Origin: Linnemannia elongata
Taxonomy: Eukaryota; Mortierellomycota; Mortierellomycetes; Mortierellales; Mortierellaceae
Length of the DNA stretch: 64,000 nucleotides
Reading direction: 5' to 3'
Assembly (NCBI GenBank): GCA_036320915.1
Contig: JAXBDG010000007.1
Span: 1,674,001 to 1,738,000, forward strand
The position numbers and the translations under genes are program-made. Shown piece after piece: positions 23,062-35,649 of this stretch. The notes beneath the pieces were generated by a model. The model was given only the letters and a program-made list of their open reading frames with translations, had not been told where the DNA came from and did no database searches. Position 1 is the stretch's first letter; each line of letters opens with the position of its first letter.

Positions 23062-23966
23062 GGTTAAAAAGTGATGAATGTGTGGGAATGGAATGAATGA
23101 GGAAAGAAAAGGAAAGGAATGAAGCAAGAGGGTGGGAATGAGAATAAAGGAAAGCAAGCAACGGCTGCTTATTTATGACGATAAAAAAACAAGGGGGTGA
23201 AAGAGAAGGAGGGATAGAGGGTCTATCTTTTCTCATGCGCGTCTGTTCTTTTCCCTTTTCCTGTTGGGATCCCCCCTTCCCTCTTTGCTTTCCTTATCGC
23301 AAACTAAAAGCAAAAAGTAAAGGGAGAGTCGGAATCCAACGAAATAAAAGCCGCCATGGCCAGTGCTTTTTTTCTTTTCTCTTGACTATACAGGGGCAAA
23401 TATTTCTCGTTTCTTTGGGGAAAGATGGGGAAGAATGATTGTATCGACTTGGCCCGAGTGCCTTGTCCTGTTCCCGCCTTCCTTTCACCCCCAACGATTG
23501 AACAAAGGAACGAACGTGCATCCATTTCTTACAATCAAAGGCGAGGACGACTCGAAGAAAAACGAAACGTAAACCCTTTTCTACCATCATACAGCAACTC
23601 CATCTGATGGTATTGAGTCTTGACGTAAACTGAGACGCACATTGCCTTATCCTAACCGATTCAGTGTTTTTTTTTTTGCTTATCATTCATTTTTTTTTTT
23701 ATTTCATATGTGTTGTTGTTGTATTCATTTCTCTCAGCTATCGCATATCAAAAGTGAAAATGAATGAAGACTAACTTTCAAAAAGAGAAAGAGGAAAAAG
23801 GCGACCGCCAAAGTGAGCCCGTCTCCCGTTATCTCTCGTTCATTCCAAAGGGGAGAAAAAAAAAAAAAAAAAAAAAACAAAAAAAAACAGAGTTCATTTC
23901 AGATTGCAGTGGGCTTGGCCCATGCTCTGCATCAAACAGAGACAGAAAAGTAGAAAGATAGTCCCC
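23062..23966. other. intergenic, low complexity
   Basis: Promoter side of the branching enzyme and 3' side of the NBR1-type gene. Short A- and T-runs (e.g. near 23,860-23,890) and no supported gene. Confidence 0.5.
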
Positions 23967-26900
23967 TTACTCTTGGAATCCAGCCTCGCTCTGGTCTCCA
24001 TCTGTATCAACGACCACAAACTCATCTTCGTCCGAAAAGAATCGCTCCGTAGAGATGTCGTCGTTGTCAAAGTCGATGCGATCGTCCACGGACTCATCAC
24101 GGCCAAGGATGGACGAGGCCAACGAGTGAGTCGTGTACTGCCCAGAGGTGGTCGAAAGCTGGTCGTCAGTCACCGAGGGTGCGGTTCCAACGGGACCAGT
24201 ATGCGTGCTTGGGGCGTTAGCCGTGATATTAGTCCTAACGGAGCCAGTCTCTGTCACCTCGTCGGGGTTAGATGGGTTCCGGGACCAGGTCTTCTTGGTG
24301 TCATGGCAGTCAACAACTGGGAAGATCATGGTCGATGATCCCATCGAGTCCGAACCACTCTCGGAACCCTCCTCAACAATAATATCGCACCAGATGCAGT
24401 GACCAAAGGGTTCGCCATCAGGTCCAACCAGACGCCAGTAAGACACATAACGACCTGGCAGAGGTGGTGCCTTGAGGTCGGCAGTAACACAGACAGACTC
24501 ACCAACAGGAGCAGGAGAGATCTTGAAGTGAGGGCAGGACTTGTTCGCATCGACATCAGCAAACATACGGTCTCCTCCAACAAATTGCAAAACGCTATCC
24601 TCGGGCCACTCTCCTGCTCCAGGGTTGGACATCTCCCAAATCTTCAGGAACTGGGAGCCAGCCTGGATGGTGGTCCCGTCGTTGATGTTGATGTCCTTAA
24701 CGAACAGGGCATTGCTGACCAAAGCTGGTTCGGGCAGATTCTCGGATTCACTCTGGATCTCGCTAAGAAGTCAGATGGAGAAAACGAAGAGGGCGAGAAT
24801 GAGTTTGAGTGCGTATGAGAGAAATAAGTAACCCCAGTGTTTTCGCAAGTCGCGAATTTACCTCGTCACTGTCGGGACCACAACGGGTTCAATTGGCTCA
24901 GTTGGTTCATTTGATTCAAAGGGCACGGCCGGCACCTCGTCAAGAGTTGGTGCCACCGTGATAGCTGTCGGAACGACAGCATCACTTTGATCCGATTCTG
25001 ATGCATCAACCTTCTTAAGGGTTGCGTCCTGTTCTGGTGCAGGGGTGGGCAGAGGGTCGATTTTAGGGAGTTCCTCAGTCATAGTCGTGGCTTGTCGGGA
25101 GTTGCTCGCCAAGGCGGTCCTGCCCCAGCCCCTTTCATACATCATGGGCAGAAGCGGAACAGCTGGCGACATGCGACTGTGAATAGGTCGGCGAATCTTC
25201 AAGAAGATGTGCTTGGGATCATGACGGTGGAAGGGCGAAGCCTCACAGTTACCGCAAAGATCATAGTCAGCGCAGTTACCACACTATTTATATGCATGCA
25301 CATCCATAATACAAAATAAGAGTTAGCGGCACATTCTTGTTTAGTATTATCAAACCGTCAATTAGAAGCGTATCATTACCTTGTAACGGATGCCGGTGAT
25401 CTCGCCGTCGCAGCCATCACAGACGATGCCATAGTGAGGGGTATAGTCGACCTTGATTGAGAGTTCGCCTGGGTAGGAGATGGGCACAAAGTTGTGACCC
25501 CTGTGGTGAACCTTGGCCAAGGGAAGGCACTCTTCGCAGAGGTCATAGTCTGGGCACTGGAAGCACTTGTGGCGGACACCGGTGATGACGACCGTGCAAA
25601 TGTCGCAATAGGCCGCGTGCTCCAAGCGCTGGACTTCTGTGCGCGGGCAGGAGTTGACGGTCACGGAGGATCGGCTGGAACTGCCGAGAGGCCTCTCGAT
25701 GGCTGTGAATGAGTGCTTGGGATGGTATCGCTCAGCGGCGAGGGGATAGCATGCTTGGCACAAGTCGTAGTTGTCACAGTCACGGCACTTGTATCGAATG
25801 CCCTTGATGGTATCCATGCAAACATCACAAAGGACATTGGAGTGCACAACTTCTAGCAGTTTGCAGGGTTTTAAGAGTTAGAGACGACGATTTGAGCTGA
25901 TTTGTAGTCAATCGATTGTACAGACGCGTCGTATTAATGAGCGCGTCGTATTGATGAGCATATCATGTTTGCTGAAGAACCCACCTTCGCGGCGAGGTTT
26001 GGGAGGGCTGGGCGTCTTCTTGCATGGTTTGACGCAAGCATCCTTCTCACGAGTGTCCTTGTTGCAGGTGTCCTTCTTGTCGTTGCAGGCTTCATTTTCA
26101 CCCGCGTTGTTCTTGCAGGGATCTTTCTTGTTGGAGGCATCTTTTTTGTGGCAGGCATCTTTCTTGTGGCGGGCATCTTTCTTGTCGCAGACATCCTTCT
26201 TGTCGCAGACATCCTTCTTGTGGCAGGTATCCTTCTTGTGGCAGGCATCTTTCTTGTGGCAGGCATCTTTCTTGTCGCAGACATCCTTCTTGTGGCAGAC
26301 GTCCTTCTTCTTGCAATCTTCGGACTTTACCTTTGTACTGTGGTGGTGCTTTGCCTTGCCAAAGGTGGTTGAGGTGGCAGCATCTACATATCGATTAGAT
26401 AGGGTCAACATGTCGGGGAGAAAGAGTGATGAAAAAAAAAAAAAAAAAAAAAAAAAAAGATGAGCACGTGCCTCAGTTGAGCAAAATAGCATTTATGCGA
26501 ATTGCGGAGAGGGGAGTCGGGGGTTGGTGTATCCAACGATGGCAAAGCAACAAAAAAAGAAACCCACCTTTAGGAGGCTCAGAAGGAGTGGAAGAAGTGG
26601 AAGAGGTCACGGACAACTTGAGAACCATCAACGTGGCTGTTGGTGGCACAAGACCGCTGGAGGAGACTACCGCAGCAACGACATCGGCGTCCCGCTGGAT
26701 CAGCCTCTTGGAACCGCTCTGCTCCACATATTGGATCCTCAGCGCCTCTTGACTGAACAGTTTACACAGCTAATATTTGTTATAACAATGTATTGCAAGA
26801 GAGGTAATACGTTGTTAGGTAGCCACTGGAAAGCAAGAATAGAACAGGGCTATCGACTTTTCATTTGGTACATATTCTCCCGCATGGTATAAATCGACAT

Positions 26901-27100
26901 GGTGTTGTGTGCAAGGAAGAAGAGTGAATCTAGAAAGAGGTGTGAATAATGATAAGAGGACGCACCTTGGAGTGGAGGGCTTGGAAGCTGAGCTTGTCTG
27001 TTTCGTTGTGGATATTGGCGGGGTCGAGGGAGCAGAAGGTGAACCGTCTATGCTCGCTGCCGAGGGAGGCCTTGACGATGCAGAGCATGGTTGAGTTCAT
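23967..27100 (-). CDS. nbr1: NBR1-type selective autophagy receptor (PB1, ZZ x3, FW domain)
   Basis: Six exons: 27100..26966, 26769..26568, 26383..25985, 25852..25380, 25283..24862, 24762..23967; 808 aa. Exons 1-2 encode a PB1-like N-terminus (MLCIVKASLGSEHRRF...LRIQYVEQSGSKRLI). Exon 3 encodes a linker with 11 hexapeptide units of the form KKD-x-C-[HD] (see the repeat entry). Exons 4-5 encode three ZZ zinc fingers with paired Cys (CDVC...CRDC...CQAC, CDIC...CFQC...CEEC, CDGC...CGNC...CGNC) and closing His. Exon 6 encodes the NBR1 four-tryptophan (FW) domain: FLKIWEMSNPGAGEWPEDS...YVSYWRLVGPDGEPFGHCIWCDI. Near the C-terminus DEDEFVVVDTD fits an Atg8-interacting motif (aromatic-x-x-aliphatic after acids). 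It should link cargo to Atg8 on autophagosomes. Confidence 0.93.
26115..26312 (-). repeat. 18-bp coding minisatellite in nbr1 (11 hexapeptide units)
   Basis: Eleven in-frame 18-bp units encode KKDVCH, KKDVCD, KKDACH, KKDACH, KKDTCH, KKDVCD, KKDVCD, KKDARH, KKDACH, KKDASN and KKDPCK. Cys is replaced in units 8 and 10. The repeat lies between the PB1-like domain and the first ZZ finger. A looser Cys/Lys/Asp-rich stretch follows it. Confidence 0.9.
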
Positions 27101-28788
27101 GGAGCGAAAAAGGTAAGGGAGTGTGAATGGAAATATAAAGTGAGAAGAGTGTGAACAAAGTTCAGGAATAAGAAAAAAAAAAAAAAAAAAAGGGCTGAGG
27201 AGGCGGGGAGAGAGAGGGAAAGAGAGGGCAAGAGTGGGAGAGAGAAGTGGAACGCCAAGACAAAGAAAAGTCGAGAGGAAAGAAAGCAGTCGAAAGCCAC
27301 CTAAGGCAAAGGAGCAAGGGAGCAAGGGCAAAGGTGCAAGGGCCAAAACAAAAGGGTTCCAATGCGCCTTTGCCAGCGCCAATCAGCGATATATATATAT
27401 ATCACATGATCATGACCGACAGCAATAGTAGCCCTTGAGTGGATGCTTGGATCATGGATAACCCTTAGGATGCTTTGCGTGTGGATCTCGACATGGGTCC
27501 AGACAGGGCAGCGAGGGATGTCTATCTCCTGCTATGCTATGCTATGCTATTGCTTCGCAATGTAGGATTTGCAAAACAAGCCTTTTTTTTTTTTTTTTCT
27601 TTTATTCGCGCCGATTACCTGCTCTAGGGGAATCAATATCAAACGGCGTTGCGGGGTTGAGAAAGAAAGTCGAACATGAAATGGGGTCTATGAGGATGAA
27701 CACATTGGGTGAGGTTTCCGATGTGTGCTGTAGAAAGGGAACCATGAAAAATGAGAGCACTGGTGTCAAATTGAATGTATCATACTAAGCGTGTTTTTAT
27801 CACAATACCCATAATGAAACAATTAAGGATGGATGTGTGTTTTCCCGTTCCATCAGCAGCCAGTTGGGCGCCTCGCCCACTGATGCATCAACACGAACTG
27901 TGTCAACAAACTATTCGCGACAAGATTCGCGCGCGGACATCAACACAGTAAAAAAGGGAGAGAGATGAAGAGAAAAGGACGACAGAGGAAAATAAAATAA
28001 AAAATTAGGGTCATGAGGACGAAGGATAGGTGTGAAGTGTGGTGCACTGCCTGGGAAGCAAGCGTGAACGAGCACAAAGAAAGAAAAAGGGAGGCGGGAA
28101 AAAAAATCAAAAAAAAAAAAAAAAAATCTTGTAAGAGTACGAAGATCCTGCTGGCTAGACCACTGCTGAACCTATTTTTCCTATTTTAAGATGTTGTTAC
28201 GTGCCGCATGAAATGTACACTGTACAAACACAACAACAACAACAGCAAAATCTGCTTTACTCCCCCTGCCCCAATACATCCCTCGGCATACACAATTCAT
28301 TGTAAGTAATGTATCCTTCCCTCATCATTCTTGCTCTCTTCGCGCTCTTCTCCCTTTCTGGGTTTCGTTTGAAGGATGGACGAAAGAGAGGGCCATGGCT
28401 ACTGCTCTTGTCTTCGACCTATTTCTCCTCTTCTCTGTTCCTTTTTTCCTTTCTTCTCTTCTCTTCTCTTCTCTTCTCTTCTCTTCCCTTTCCAATTGAT
28501 CCACATCCCCTCGCAATATCTTCCTCCAAATCCCTCCTCCTTTACTCCACTCTCCTTTTGTTTTCTCCTCTCCTCTCCTCCTGAACGAGCCATTCCCATT
28601 CCTCTTGATTCCTCTTGGGTCTATTCCACATTGCATAAACACACACACAATACACATTGCTCACCTCTCTGTTTTCTTTTTTCAAGATCAACCTTGCATT
28701 AATTCCACTCTTTTTCACCTCATAAAAAAAAAAGGAAGAATAAGAACGCCACCTCGCCTCAAGAACTAAACAGACTCTCCAAGCAAAG
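27101..28788. other. 1.7-kb divergent intergenic region
   Basis: Shared promoter side of the nbr1-type gene (minus) and the Skt5-like gene (plus). It holds purine/pyrimidine-rich tracts, a GCTAT repeat near 27,530-27,550, T- and A-runs, and TCTTC repeats near 28,455-28,490. No gene is supported. Confidence 0.5.
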
Positions 28789-31700
28789 ATGTCGTTCGTA
28801 TCTCCGGTGGTAGAGTCGTCTCCAGGGGCAAGGACACCAGCATCGCCACTCCAGTCTCAGTCAAGTCAGCAGGCCCCTTATTCTCCACCTCCTATCCACA
28901 CACCTCGGCCTTTCCAGGTCCCAGTCTCTGCCCATACCTCAATCCAGCAACAGTTCCAGCATCAACAGCAGCACCAGTCTCAGCAGCAACAGCAGCAACA
29001 ACAGCCTTCATCCCAGGCATACCCACCTCCACCGCCCGTCCTGCAGCATGATCCAAAGCGCCAGTCGTTCGTCCCTTCGCCCGCTAATCAGCTGGACTTT
29101 TCAATGACTGGACTTAGCCTCGCTAATAATGGATTTGTCCAGGCACCTCCAGCACAGCCGCAACAGCAACAGCAACAAAACATGCAGCAACAGCAGCAGC
29201 AGAGCGCTGCCACTGAAAAGTCTCTGCCAGCATTACCTCCAGGAGTGGGCCCAGAAGCCGAACAGAGTGCTAGCGGCAGCACCACCTCCACCAACACCAG
29301 CAGCACCATTACCACTACTGCTACTACGAGTAATGGTCTGGCCCATCGCATCGAGTTCACCGCACCCTCATTGTCACTTTCGGATGAACTTGGTTCCTAT
29401 CTATCTGACCAAGATACCTTGGTAGTGCCTCCGCCTCCTCCCTCTGTGGTTACTCCTGCTCCTGCTCCTGCTTCTATCCCTGTCCCTGTCCCTACCCCTA
29501 TTTCACCACCAGCCCAGGAGGCTCTCAAGCATTCCCCTCCCAGCGTTGTCACCACCATCGAGACCGTCTATTCTATGCCGTCACCCATTCCAGCGCCCAG
29601 CCCTCTGTCGCATCAACAACAACAGCAGCAACAACATGCCATTGAGTCTAGATCTGTATCGCCACCTCCTGCCACAGCCCCTTGGTCACCCTTCAATGCT
29701 CCTGCTCCTCCACCCAACGCTGCTACAAGTACCCCTAATTTACAGAGAAATCCGAGTATCCCCATTTCTGCCATTCCTGGACATGCACAACAACAACAAC
29801 AACAACACGCCGCTCTCAATGCGGAGGGTGTTGCTCAGGACCAAGCGTCACCGTCGTCGCCGCCGTCCAGCCGGTCAGATCCATCCTCACTTCAGCAACA
29901 ACCTCAACCACAACAACAACAACAACAGCCATTCTCTGTATCACAAGCACCATATGGCCAAACCACCTATGTCCCGCAATCTACTTATGGGCCCCCATCG
30001 ACATATGTTCCACAGTCAACATATGTCCCTCAATCGTCATATACCCCTCAGTCCAAACCTCCACAAACCCCACAACTCCAGCAACAGCAGCTTCAACTCC
30101 AGCAACAACAGCAACTCCAGCAACAACAGCACTTCCAGCAGCAGCAACAGCAGCACTTCTTGCAGAACCAGCAGTTTCAGCAACAGCAGCAGCAACAATT
30201 TCAGCAACAGCAACATCACCCTTATTCTGCCCAAGCTGGTTACTCTGCTCCACCTATGGTCTACATGTCTGAGCAACAGGAGAGTCCCTCGACTTTAGTG
30301 CCATCTCTTGGGATCCCATCGCCTGTCCACTCCACTCACCCCGGAAGCCTGGTGAGCATGTACAGGGCTCCTTCTCCGTCACCTTCGCCCTACGCTCCAC
30401 CACCACCATCGACAATGGGCGCTCCTTCGACTATTGCAGGTGACAGAATGTCGATTATTTCTCGTACCGACTCGACCGCGACATCTGCCACTCGAATGTC
30501 GATGTCTTCAGAGGAAGGACGAGGACCAACAGGAGGACATTTACGAGGAGGATCTCATGGAAGTTCTGGTTTGATTCCTGGTCGAGCGTCGCCCCTTCCT
30601 GGCCGTATCTCGCCTCTCCCTTTGCAGATCAACTACAACGAGGACCGCTTGAAGCCGATTCCTTCCAACTCGGAAGATTGGGCAGCCTTGATCGACACTC
30701 CTGCGTCGCCTATTTACGAACGTGGAATGCGACCGCAGTTCCCGGGCCAACCTCCGTTTGCTAATGGTCCAGGATACACGGATTCCCCCGCCGCAGAGGA
30801 GCAGATTAGTGGTGATTACATGCAGCACCAACACGCGAGTCAGCATCAGCGTGGACTGTCGCTTGGATACGGTGCCGGCGGCTTTCCGAGCCATACAATG
30901 ACGGATCCAACGTCGACGGTTCATCATCGTATGTCGTACCAGCATCACCAGCACCACAGTTCTGCCTCCAGTGTACCGATCCCTTCAGGTACTTGAGAAA
31001 AACAAGATTTTGCTCTGCATGACTTTTCTTTGCGCTGGTTCATTTTTTTTTCTCCTTTGGCGACTGACCCCATATTTTTTTCTTCTTGGTGGTGGTGGAT
31101 GCCATTGAAAATGCCGCTTTTGGAAATTTGAACAGGTCCAGCAGACCTCGCTGCAGGAGGAAACTACAACATGGCCGTTCCAGGAAATCGCCTCATGCAC
31201 CGCCAGTCCTGGTCACCCAATACCTTCGAAGCCCTCGATGCGCCTCTCTCCAACAACAGCAACAATGGAAACAACGGCTACAATAACGGATACCACACCC
31301 CTCCACGCCGACTTGACAGCAGTCCCGGTCCTGGTCGTCGCGGGCATTCGAAACAAAATTCGGTCGCGACCTCTGTCTCGCTCTTGACCGACCAGGCGAT
31401 CCTTGGGAAATATCGTGATGCGGCCAACAAGACCAACGATACCAACCTCCAACTCTCTTTTGCGAAATACTTGTTGGAGATTGGTGAGCCCTCATCTCCT
31501 ACTTCGCCTACCGCATCCAACGCCACCACCGCCAATACTGAACCCCTTCAGCCACCTCCACCACCCTCTTCATCAGGATCTATGAATGGAGGAGGATCCC
31601 AGTGCTCAAGCCCTACTCCTTACCAACAACAGGACGACTCCGCCGCCGAAATGTCGGGCAAAAAGAAGTTGACTCAGGAAGCCATCTACTGGATCGACAG

Positions 31701-32781
31701 GTTGGCCAAGGAGGGACAGCCGGAAGCACAGTTCATCCGGGGTATCTGGTATGAGGAAGGACTGTACGGGAACAAGAAGAACGGGGACAAGGCTCTGCGG
31801 TGTTTCCAGTCGGCGTCCAAGGGTGACTTTGCGGCGGCCCATTACAAGGTTGCCTCCTATTGCGAGAAGCGTAAAGATAACAACAAGGCCGTCGTCCTTT
31901 ACAAGAAGGCCGCCACCCACAACGATGTCCCCGCCAACCATGTAAGCCTCTCCTATGACTCCCTTTTTTAAGTCTCTTTGTTTCCATATGTTGAACGTTC
32001 AGAGCTCACCCTGCTCTCAGTTGCAGGTATGCAAGAAATTATATTCATGGTCTAGTTATTTCACACTTTCAATCGATGATAGCGACTGGCGATGGTATAC
32101 TTGTACGGAGAGCTGGGCCAGAGCAGGAACATGAAAACCGGCCTCCAATACCTCAAACGCGCCGCTTCCTTCGCAACCGAAGCCGCACCTATGGCGCCTT
32201 ACGTCTTGGGACAGATCCTCGCCCGGGAATACAAACAACTCACGATCCCCGACGACATTGCCTTCCCCGACGACGGCGAAGCTCTCGAATGGTTCAAAAA
32301 AGCCGCCGATCTCGGCCACGGCCCGGCAAACTTCAAACTCGGCTGCTGTTACGAATACGGAACTTTGGGCTGTACTATTGATCCCTTCCTGTCGGTCCAG
32401 TATTACGAGCGCGCTGTCCAAGCGGGCGATCCGACGGGTGAGGCCGAGATGGCCTTGTCGGGTTGGTACCTGAGTGGAGCCGAGAATTGTTTTGATGCGG
32501 ATGACGCGGTCGCGTTCCAGTATGCGGTCAAGGCGGCCGAGAAGCAGTTGCCCAAGGCCCAGTATGCGATGGGGTACTATTATGAGGTCGGGATCTCGAT
32601 TCCTTCGGATTTGGGGAAGGCGATGGAGTATTATAAGTTGGCAGCTGCCAATGGGAGCAAGGAGGCTCAGGCGAGGTTGTCAGAGCAGACATCTGGGTTT
32701 GATAAAAGTGGGCATAAGAATAGTATTCGACGAATTAGCCATGGTCGTAATGCCAAGGATAATAACTGCAGCATCATGTAA
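28789..32781 (+). CDS. skt5: Skt5/Chs4-like chitin synthase activator with Sel1 repeats and CaaX end
   Basis: Three exons: 28789..30988, 31136..31941, 32083..32781; 1234 aa. The first ~740 residues are disordered, rich in Gln, Pro and Ser, with many poly-Gln runs. The C-terminal half holds Sel1-like (SLR) repeats, recognisable by A-x-x-x-x-[G/A]-x-x-x-A...Y...G patterns: AIYWIDRLAKEGQPEAQFIRG, YKKAATHNDVPANHRLAMVYLYG, WFKKAADLGHGPANFKLGCCYEYG, YYERAVQAGD, AMEYYKLAAANGSKEAQARL. The last four residues, CSIM, form a CaaX box for prenylation, as in yeast Chs4/Skt5. Family members recruit and activate chitin synthase at the plasma membrane, sites of growth and septa. The N-terminal length is greater than in yeast because of the poly-Gln region. 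Confidence 0.9.
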
Positions 32782-33055
32782 AAAACTTTACATTCACAAA
32801 TACCAATAAGCACATACCAGGAAAGTAAAAAAATAAAACGTAAGAAACGACATAGCACAAGATGGATTGGCTACTAAGGAGAAATGTGTGTTTTTGTTTA
32901 TTAGTTTCCTTGAGCAAATATGCCTCTTGGCGAAATCGCCAATCTGAAAATAAAGGGGGGGAAATTGATGTGAAAACGAGATATGAACAAACGAAAGAAG
33001 GAAGGGAGGGAGGACAGACTTGGGCTTTTTGTATGACACATATGGTTCAACAGTT
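32782..33055. other. intergenic between convergent genes
   Basis: Short A/T-rich 3' region between the Skt5-like gene and the DUF3712 gene. No coding signal is supported. Confidence 0.5.
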
Positions 33056-34908
33056 TTAAGCCTCCTTGGCCGCAGGAATGGCAAGGCCGATCTTGACATT
33101 AGCAAGAGCACCTGCAACACCATGGTTCTTGGAGGACTCCTTGAATCCCGAAAGCATAAACCTATCCCCCGTAGTCATCAACGTCGAAACAACCTTCAGT
33201 CCCTCAGCCGAATCCCCCGTCAACACGGCCGTGACAGGGTTTTCATCCCCAGGCTTGACAGTCCAGTCCCGAAGCAAGAGGGTCCCAACAGCAACACCGG
33301 CAGAGTTAACAGCCTGTAGGGTCACATCTCCAAACCGCATAGTAATCTCGGGCGAGGGACTCTTAAAGTTGAGATTCATTGTCAACGCATATCTTGAAGC
33401 ACCAGTCTTTTCGAGTGAAGGCTGACCGACGACCTCGAGGGCTTTAAACCCCTCGAATCCGCCGAGAGTGATGGTAGTCGAGACGCTAATGCCGCTGATG
33501 GTAATATCCTTTGTCGGGGCCGAGTCGCCATAGGGAAGCATGGATGCGCCTGGGACAGAGAGCCGGACAATGACGTCGGTGGTGCCAATGAGTTCATAGG
33601 TGTAGGAGGAGTTGAGGATCAGGCCCGAGAGGAAGGTCGAATAGTCGGATAGCTTATCTTCGGTGGTAGCCATGTTTGTCCTTGTGAAGGTTGTTTGTAC
33701 GTTCGAGCCCTTCATGCTTGCGGGTTCCCAGTCCGTGTCCACACTCGCAACTGGTGTCGACTTGTTCTAAAAGGAAGTTAAGATGTGTATTTGTTGTCAG
33801 TTGGTTAATATCTCTGCGTTCTATTTCAGTCACTGAGCATGCTGTACTGTTGAAAGTTGAAAAGTTGAAAGATGAAAGACGGACTTGCGATAACGATGTT
33901 CGCCTATACCGTAACGAGGTCACCAGAGAGGCGGAGTGAAAGATGCAAGGTTAGTAACTGTCAGTCAGCGGAGCATCGTTTCCTTTCTAAACACCACCAC
34001 CTTCTCTTCCTCCTCCTCCTCCTTTGCACTTTCCGATGCCTGATTATCCTTGCTTTTTGCCCATCTTTGACATTTTTTTCACACGCTCATCTCAAATCCA
34101 CAAACCACACATGCAAACAAACACTCAATCGGCAATCGACCTCCATCATTTATCCTCTTCGTTACTATCCATCCATATAAAATACCTTTCCTCGGGCTTG
34201 AACAACAGGGTAATGGAACCCGGGGAGGGGGATGAGTTCAATCGCAACCTTGGTGGAAGTGACGGGCGTCAAGAGGTAGTTGGGGCCCGTAAAGTCGAAT
34301 TCCAAGTCCTCGTAATTCGCCCTCCTCACAAGGTTCACATCAAACTGGGTTTTGAGCAAAGTAAAATAAAACATCGAAGAAATGAAGAGAAAGTAAAGTT
34401 AATGAGAGAGCAGTACAGTGTGCGAAAGGACACACTAAAAGTGACGAGAAAGGGCTTGATTTTTTTGAGACAAAAAACTAAGCATCAAGAGATACAAAAC
34501 AGAGAGTACTTACTCCCCAGCGAGACTTGCTCTGCTCATAGGTCTCGGTAGTAGCCATTGTGGGTGTTCCTGTAAAGCGTCTGTTAAGTCGTGAGAAGAA
34601 ACGCAGGTAGGGAAGAAGGCAAGGGTGTTAGCGAAGTAGGGTATCGTTTGAGTTGTCGAGAGGTGAGGTACCGGAGGCAGGAAATGGTGAACGGGGTATA
34701 TGGATGTGAAAAAAAGAAAGAAGGAAGGCAAGTAAAAGAAAGAGGGCGACAAAAGAAAAAGAAAAAGAAAAAACAAGAACACTCACTGAAGAAGACGAAC
34801 AATGGTCGAGTCCCGCTCGGTCGATTGGTTGAGCAAGGTCGGGATGGTAAGGGCCACCAGGGATACAGCAACAGCATAGGCTGCCCAGCGACCAGGTGTT
34901 GGCGGCAT
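33056..34908 (-). CDS. membrane-anchored DUF3712-like protein
   Basis: Four exons: 34908..34787, 34580..34514, 34344..34186, 33766..33056; 352 aa, all junctions in frame. The N-terminus (MPPTPGRWAAYAVAVSLVAL then TIPTLL) has one hydrophobic segment, a likely membrane anchor or uncleaved signal. The rest is beta-rich, with repeated patterns such as FKSPSPEITMRFGDVTLQAV and GVAVGTLLLRDWTVKPGDEN. These recall the DUF3712/LEA-2-like fold of fungal surface proteins, in which strands of the form NPS-x-[IVL]-T-[ILM]-x-[FL]-G-D-V recur. The intron between exons 3 and 4 is long for this window (419 bp). A DUF3712 domain also ends the gene at 45,444-48,613. The role is unknown; family members are found in fungal membranes or vacuoles. 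Confidence 0.75.
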
Positions 34909-35196
34909 TTGCGAGTGAGAGCACAAGAAAAAGGGAGTGTATGTATATGTCTGTGTACGGGATGCGTGTGCGTGCGTATGGGTGAAAAAGAAGAGGAAAG
35001 TGAGAGGAAAGAGTGAACAAACAGATAACAACTTTGTTTGTTGCTTGCTTTTGTTTGCTCAAGATGTAGGTGAGGCAAGGTCAACAAGACCTTGTTGACA
35101 TCAATCTCCTCATTCTTATGCAACCGACAAAAAAATAATACCAAGGGGTATAAGAAAGAAAGCAAAGTGAACAGGAGGAAGAGGATGAGGGGGAGG

Positions 35197-35589
35197 TCAA
35201 TGCTCCACGTACCAATGATAGCACTCAATGAGAACCCATGCAACCGCCCAAACTTGCGTATTGCGTTGTGTAAAGAACAGAACGAAGATCCAGACACCAT
35301 CGACTATACGTAAGAAAAAACCGAGAGCGACAATCTCAAGGATTGGATGGAAGACCTCGACAGGAAATGTAATGTATGGGTAACAAAAACTTGATAAAAC
35401 AAGGCACAAATGGAGATAGACGCGTCCATTGGGGAAAGAGTGGATGGTGGTGGTACAAATAGCCTTACGTAAAGGAAAGGAAGGGAAAAAAATATCATTA
35501 CTCTCATATGTCAGGGTACGTGGTGTAATGGACGTGTCTAGGCGGTGAGAACGGGGATGGCAATCCCTTCTTCCTTTATAAATTATCAT
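35197..35589 (-). other. possible exon of an undetermined membrane protein
   Basis: A 130-codon minus-strand open frame contains a hydrophobic, aromatic-rich run (EVFHPILEIVALGFFLRIV followed by DGVWIFVLFFTQRN and VWAVAWVLIECYHW). A splice-like TACGTATAG precedes VDGVW, and CATTG-GTACGT follows ECYHW. It may be an upstream exon of the DUF3712 gene (34908), a small membrane-protein gene, or chance in 3' flank sequence. No complete model could be built. Confidence 0.25.
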
Positions 35590-35649
35590 GCAACCTCTTG
35601 ATACATCTGCTTATTTTTCCTCATCGAAACAATGTCCGTTTTTTAACTC

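Noticed and set aside
34584..35300. 238-codon minus-strand open frame rich in Leu/Phe/Ser
   Set aside because: Overlaps the spliced exons 1-2 of the DUF3712 gene in another frame and is low-complexity leader and intron sequence.
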